Origin: Paenibacillus ihumii
Lineage (GTDB): Bacteria; Bacillota; Bacilli; Paenibacillales; Paenibacillaceae
Assembly: GCF_001403875.1 (NCBI RefSeq)
Contig: NZ_LN884299.1
Location: 1,178,117 to 1,242,116, forward strand
Direction of reading: 5' to 3'
Length of the DNA: 64,000 bases
Under the pieces are notes generated by a model that saw nothing but the letters and a program-made list of their open reading frames with translations, was not told the DNA's origin and made no database searches. Below are positions 61,118 through 64,000 of this stretch, one piece after another (positions within the stretch are counted from its first letter, which is position 1; every line of letters starts with the position of its first letter). The position numbers and the translations under genes are program-made.

Positions 61118-61996
61118 GTGGTGTTTGCAAACCTAAGCTACAAGACGCAAAGGCGAATCATAATTATCGCTTTCTCGCTGATTCCGGTCGTCTTATTATT
61201 CACGTTTGCTTATCTCCCTGTATTCAACATGTTCAAATACAGCTTTACGAATTGGAACGGTTATAGCAAAAGCTTTGATTACGTCGGCTTTGAGAACTAC
61301 AAGACGATTTTTACGAATCCAAAGTATTTTTCCGTATTCAAGGTCAGTCTCTATTATTTCGGAGCGACCTTCGTACAGATGGGATTAGCCCTTTACTTTG
61401 CTACCATACTTAGCTTTAATGTACGCTTTAAAAATTTCTTTAAAGGCGTTTTATTTTTTCCTTATCTGCTCAATGGGGTAGCCATCGGCTTCATCTTCCT
61501 GGTCTTCTTCCGTCCGGACGGCACGCTGGATACGCTGCTTCAGGTTCTCGGGCTGGGGCATTTATCGCAGGGCTGGCTTTTGAACCCGAGCATAATTAAC
61601 ATTTCGCTTGCAGGGGCGTCCCTGTGGAGGTACATGGGCTTCAACTTCATTATTTTCCTGGGGGCCATATCCTCCATCGGCAAGGACATCTACGAGGCTG
61701 CCGACATTGACGGCGCCAACCGCTGGCATCAATTCAGACATATTATCCTGCCCAGCATCAAGCGGATTCTGCAGCTGAACTTGATTTTGGCTATTAGCGG
61801 CGCCATCAGCGCCTTCGATATTCCATACATTATGACCGGGGGCTCCAACGGAAGCAACACCTTCGTGATCCAGACGGTCGACGTTGCATTTAAATACAGC
61901 AAGCTGGGTCTTGCTTCGGCTATGGCCGTCGTGCTGCTCATCATCGTCATTCTCGTGACGCTGCTCCAGCGGGTTCTGATTAAGGGGGATGATTGA
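61118..61996 (+). CDS. CUT1 ABC sugar importer permease (MalF-type)
   Basis: The 292-residue protein has six helices and the EAA loop IYEAADIDGANRWHQFRHIILP. It starts at GTG 61118, five bases after GGAGG (a second GTG at 61121 is equally possible). It pairs with the next permease for import of mannooligosaccharides captured by the lipoprotein. The partner starts two bases after the stop. Confidence 0.9.
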   Translation: MVFANLSYKTQRRIIIIAFSLIPVVLLFTFAYLPVFNMFKYSFTNWNGYSKSFDYVGFENYKTIFTNPKYFSVFKVSLYYFGATFVQMGLALYFATILSFNVRFKNFFKGVLFFPYLLNGVAIGFIFLVFFRPDGTLDTLLQVLGLGHLSQGWLLNPSIINISLAGASLWRYMGFNFIIFLGAISSIGKDIYEAADIDGANRWHQFRHIILPSIKRILQLNLILAISGAISAFDIPYIMTGGSNGSNTFVIQTVDVAFKYSKLGLASAMAVVLLIIVILVTLLQRVLIKGDD

Positions 61997-61998
61997 TC

Positions 61999-62832
61999 AT
62001 GTATAGGCTGAAATATGCAGTAGGCAGCGCGTTCAAGTATATGACTCTAATTCTGGGTGCCTTCACGGCCCTGATTCCGATTATCGTTGTGTTCTTCTCT
62101 TCCTTAAAAACTAACGCCGAATACGGTGCGACCAGCCCGCTCGATCCGCCGCAAAACTGGACGAATTTTTCGAATTACACCAAGGCGTTCATCGATGGAA
62201 AAATGCTGCTTGGCTTCGGCAACACCGTTTTTATACTCGTTATTTCTATAATTGGAGCGACGCTGATCGGCTCAATGATCGCTTATGTCCTCAGCCGGTT
62301 CAAATTCCGGGGGAGCAAGCTGTTAATGGGCGCATTCCTGCTCGCTACCTTGATCCCGAGCGTTACGACGCAGGTGGCAACGTTCCGCATTATTGATGCG
62401 CTGGATTTGGTGAATACCCGATTTGCTCCTATTGTGCTTTATTTGGGTACCGATATTATTGCCGTATATATTTTCCTGCAATTTCTGGATACGATTTCGG
62501 AATCCCTGGATGAGTCGGCAATGCTGGACGGCGCCTCCTACATCACGATCTTCTTCAAAATCGTGCTGCCGCTTCTCGCTCCGGCTATCGTAACGGTCAT
62601 CATCGTGAAGGGCGTTAATATTTACAACGATTTCTATACGCCGTTCCTCTACATGCCAGGGGAGAATCTGCAGGTCATATCGACCGCCTTGTTTAAATTC
62701 AAGGGACCTTACGGCTCGCAGTGGGAGGTCATTTGCGCAGCCATCATAATTACGATCATTCCTATCCTGGTCGCATTCATCGCACTGCAGAAGTATATAT
62801 ACAATGGCTTCGCGCAGGGTTCAGTGAAATAA
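61999..62832 (+). CDS. CUT1 ABC sugar importer permease (MalG-type)
   Basis: The 277-residue protein has the MalG-type start (LGAFTALIPIIVVFFSSLKTNAEY), the EAA loop LDESAMLDGASYITIFFKIVLP and the C-terminus ALQKYIYNGFAQGSVK. GGGGG lies about ten bases before the ATG at 61999, inside the end of the previous gene, so translation is coupled. GH130 follows after 36 bp. No ATPase gene is linked. Confidence 0.9.
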   Translation: MYRLKYAVGSAFKYMTLILGAFTALIPIIVVFFSSLKTNAEYGATSPLDPPQNWTNFSNYTKAFIDGKMLLGFGNTVFILVISIIGATLIGSMIAYVLSRFKFRGSKLLMGAFLLATLIPSVTTQVATFRIIDALDLVNTRFAPIVLYLGTDIIAVYIFLQFLDTISESLDESAMLDGASYITIFFKIVLPLLAPAIVTVIIVKGVNIYNDFYTPFLYMPGENLQVISTALFKFKGPYGSQWEVICAAIIITIIPILVAFIALQKYIYNGFAQGSVK

Positions 62833-62868
62833 ACCTAATGATTATTGCTTTGGAAGGAGACATACCTC

Positions 62869-63891
62869 ATGACAGAAGTACGTATTATTGGAGAACAACT
62901 GCTCCATATGCCTTGGCAGGAGAAGCCGGCGGGCACAGCCGGACCCGTGTGGAGACATAGCGATAACCCGGTGATCCAGCGCAACCCGGCCAAGGGCATT
63001 GCCCGTATTTTCAACAGCGCGGTCGTCCCGTTCGAGGGACGGTTTGTCGGGGTGTTCCGCGCGGAAACGATTAACGGCCGGCCCCATTTGCATCTCGGAT
63101 GGAGTGATGACGCGCTGAGCTGGACGATCGAAGAAGAGCGGATCGCTTTCGTCGACGAAGCCGGCAAGCCGTTCCAGCCGAATTATGCGTACGATCCGCG
63201 GCTCGTTAAAGTGGAAGGAACCTACTATATTATCTGGTGTACTGATTTCTACGGAGCTGCAATCGGCATAGCCAAGACGGATGACTTCAAGACGTTCGTT
63301 CGCCTGGAGAATCCCTTTCTGCCGTTCAACCGCAACGGAGTGCTCTTCCCGCGCAAGATCAACGGCAATTTCGTCATGCTGTCCCGTCCGAGCGACAGCG
63401 GGCATACGCCGTTCGGCGACGTGTTCCTTAGTGAAAGTCCTGACCTTGTCTACTGGGGCAAGCACCGTCACGTCATGACCAAGGGCGGGCAGGGCTGGTG
63501 GCAATCGGTGAAAATCGGCGGGGGTCCTGCCCCGATTGAGACGACGGAAGGCTGGCTCATGTTCTACCACGGTGTAACGGGAACGTGCAACGGGCTCGTG
63601 TACAGCATGGGCGCGGTCATCCTTGACCGGGATGAGCCGTCCAGGGTGAAGTATCGTTCAGCGAATTACGTGCTGACGCCGGAAGAATGGTATGAGGAGC
63701 GCGGCTTCGTTGGCAACGTCGTGTTCCCGTGTGCGACGCTGCATGATGCGGGGACGGGCAGGATCGCCATCTATTATGGGGCTGCGGATACATACGTCGG
63801 CGTAGCCTATACGACGGTGCAGGAGATCGTGGATTATGTAAAGGCGACGAGCGAGGAAGTCGCCGACGATGCCGAGATTGGCATTATGTAG
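62869..63891 (+). CDS. GH130 beta-1,4-mannooligosaccharide phosphorylase (GH130_2-like)
   Basis: The 340-residue propeller resembles GH130_2 enzymes, which phosphorolyse beta-1,4-mannooligosaccharides from the non-reducing end to alpha-mannose 1-phosphate. Segments are IARIFNSAVVPFEGRFVGVFRAE, YAYDPRLVKVEGTYYIIWC (Asp of YDPR is the likely proton donor) and GPAPIETTEGWLMFYHGV. It is shorter than its GH130_1 paralogue at 54709. GGAAGGAG lies nine bases before the ATG. It is last in the importer operon, so cytoplasmic phosphorolysis of the imported chains follows. Confidence 0.9.
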   Translation: MTEVRIIGEQLLHMPWQEKPAGTAGPVWRHSDNPVIQRNPAKGIARIFNSAVVPFEGRFVGVFRAETINGRPHLHLGWSDDALSWTIEEERIAFVDEAGKPFQPNYAYDPRLVKVEGTYYIIWCTDFYGAAIGIAKTDDFKTFVRLENPFLPFNRNGVLFPRKINGNFVMLSRPSDSGHTPFGDVFLSESPDLVYWGKHRHVMTKGGQGWWQSVKIGGGPAPIETTEGWLMFYHGVTGTCNGLVYSMGAVILDRDEPSRVKYRSANYVLTPEEWYEERGFVGNVVFPCATLHDAGTGRIAIYYGAADTYVGVAYTTVQEIVDYVKATSEEVADDAEIGIM

Positions 63892-64000
63892 CCCTTAATG
63901 TTGGGCCAAGCGCCCAATCGGGCCCGAGCGATATCGGGCAATTGCAGGCGGTATCATTTCAGCAGAGGATGGATTCCTTCAAACAGGATTGATTCCATCC
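63892..64000. other. Window end, non-coding
   Basis: These 109 bases after the GH130 stop hold two small GC-rich inverted repeats (TGGGC-CAAGC-GCCCA at about 63903 and GCCCGAGCGATATCGGGC at about 63921), which may form a terminator. No gene is seen before the window ends. Confidence 0.4.

Noticed and set aside
1..64000. tRNA, rRNA, prophage, replication origin or toxin-antitoxin genes
   Set aside because: I looked for them and saw no convincing cloverleaf, rRNA segment, phage or origin sequence in the window.

Overview
The window looks like chromosomal DNA of a spore-forming, moderately GC-rich Bacillota bacterium, most likely Paenibacillus. It carries comER-comEA-comEB-comEC, holA, rpsT, gpr, spoIIP and a yqxA-position gene in the order known from Bacillus-type chromosomes. 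It also has a T-box leuS leader and the set of CUT1 sugar importers, YesM/YesN-type sensors and AraC/LacI regulators typical of plant-polymer-degrading paenibacilli. I have not run any database search, so all family names rest on motif recognition.

Positions 1-15300 are a pectin side-chain and hemicellulose region. It holds the end of a GH51 arabinofuranosidase, an ArsR-type regulator with a large C-terminal domain, a membrane-anchored AraC regulator, a CUT1 importer whose two permease genes are divergent, and the enzymes GH105, GH28, GH43 and GH4. An AraC regulator sits beside GH4, and a decayed GH88 remnant closes the region.

Positions 15300-24260 hold a LacI-type regulator facing an operon of a fucose/arabinose-isomerase-like protein, two half-transketolases and a glycerol-kinase-like FGGY kinase. 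A second GH43 and a frameshifted nucleoside-hydrolase-like gene follow. Isomerase, kinase and split transketolase is the logic described for one D-apiose pathway, and apiose occurs in rhamnogalacturonan II. I propose this as the most interesting candidate system.

Positions 24300-32930 carry a YesN/YesM-like two-component pair, a second CUT1 importer and a beta-helix hydrolase. Three promoters (before the second GH43, the response regulator and the binding protein) share a direct repeat of CTNAAAAN at exactly 21 bp, the same distance from a candidate -10 box. This is probably the response-regulator site. Positions 32950-37190 hold kduI, a DeoR regulator and kduD (unsaturated uronate catabolism), divergent from a 551-residue protein that I cannot assign.

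Positions 37200-52400 are core genome: T-box and leuS; comER (with an unusual low-complexity tail) divergent from comEA-comEB-comEC; an ECF sigma/anti-sigma pair; holA; rpsT; gpr; spoIIP; and a small YqxA-position protein.

Positions 52500-63900 are a mannan island occupying the place where lepA would be expected. It has two LacI regulators, a GH113 mannanase, a cellobiose 2-epimerase-like protein and GH130 mannosyl-glucose phosphorylase in one operon, and a CUT1 importer plus GH130 mannooligosaccharide phosphorylase in another. The junction has an IS1182-type transposase remnant and degenerate AT-rich repeats. None of the three CUT1 importers has its own ATPase gene here, so a shared MsmX-type ATPase encoded elsewhere is inferred.
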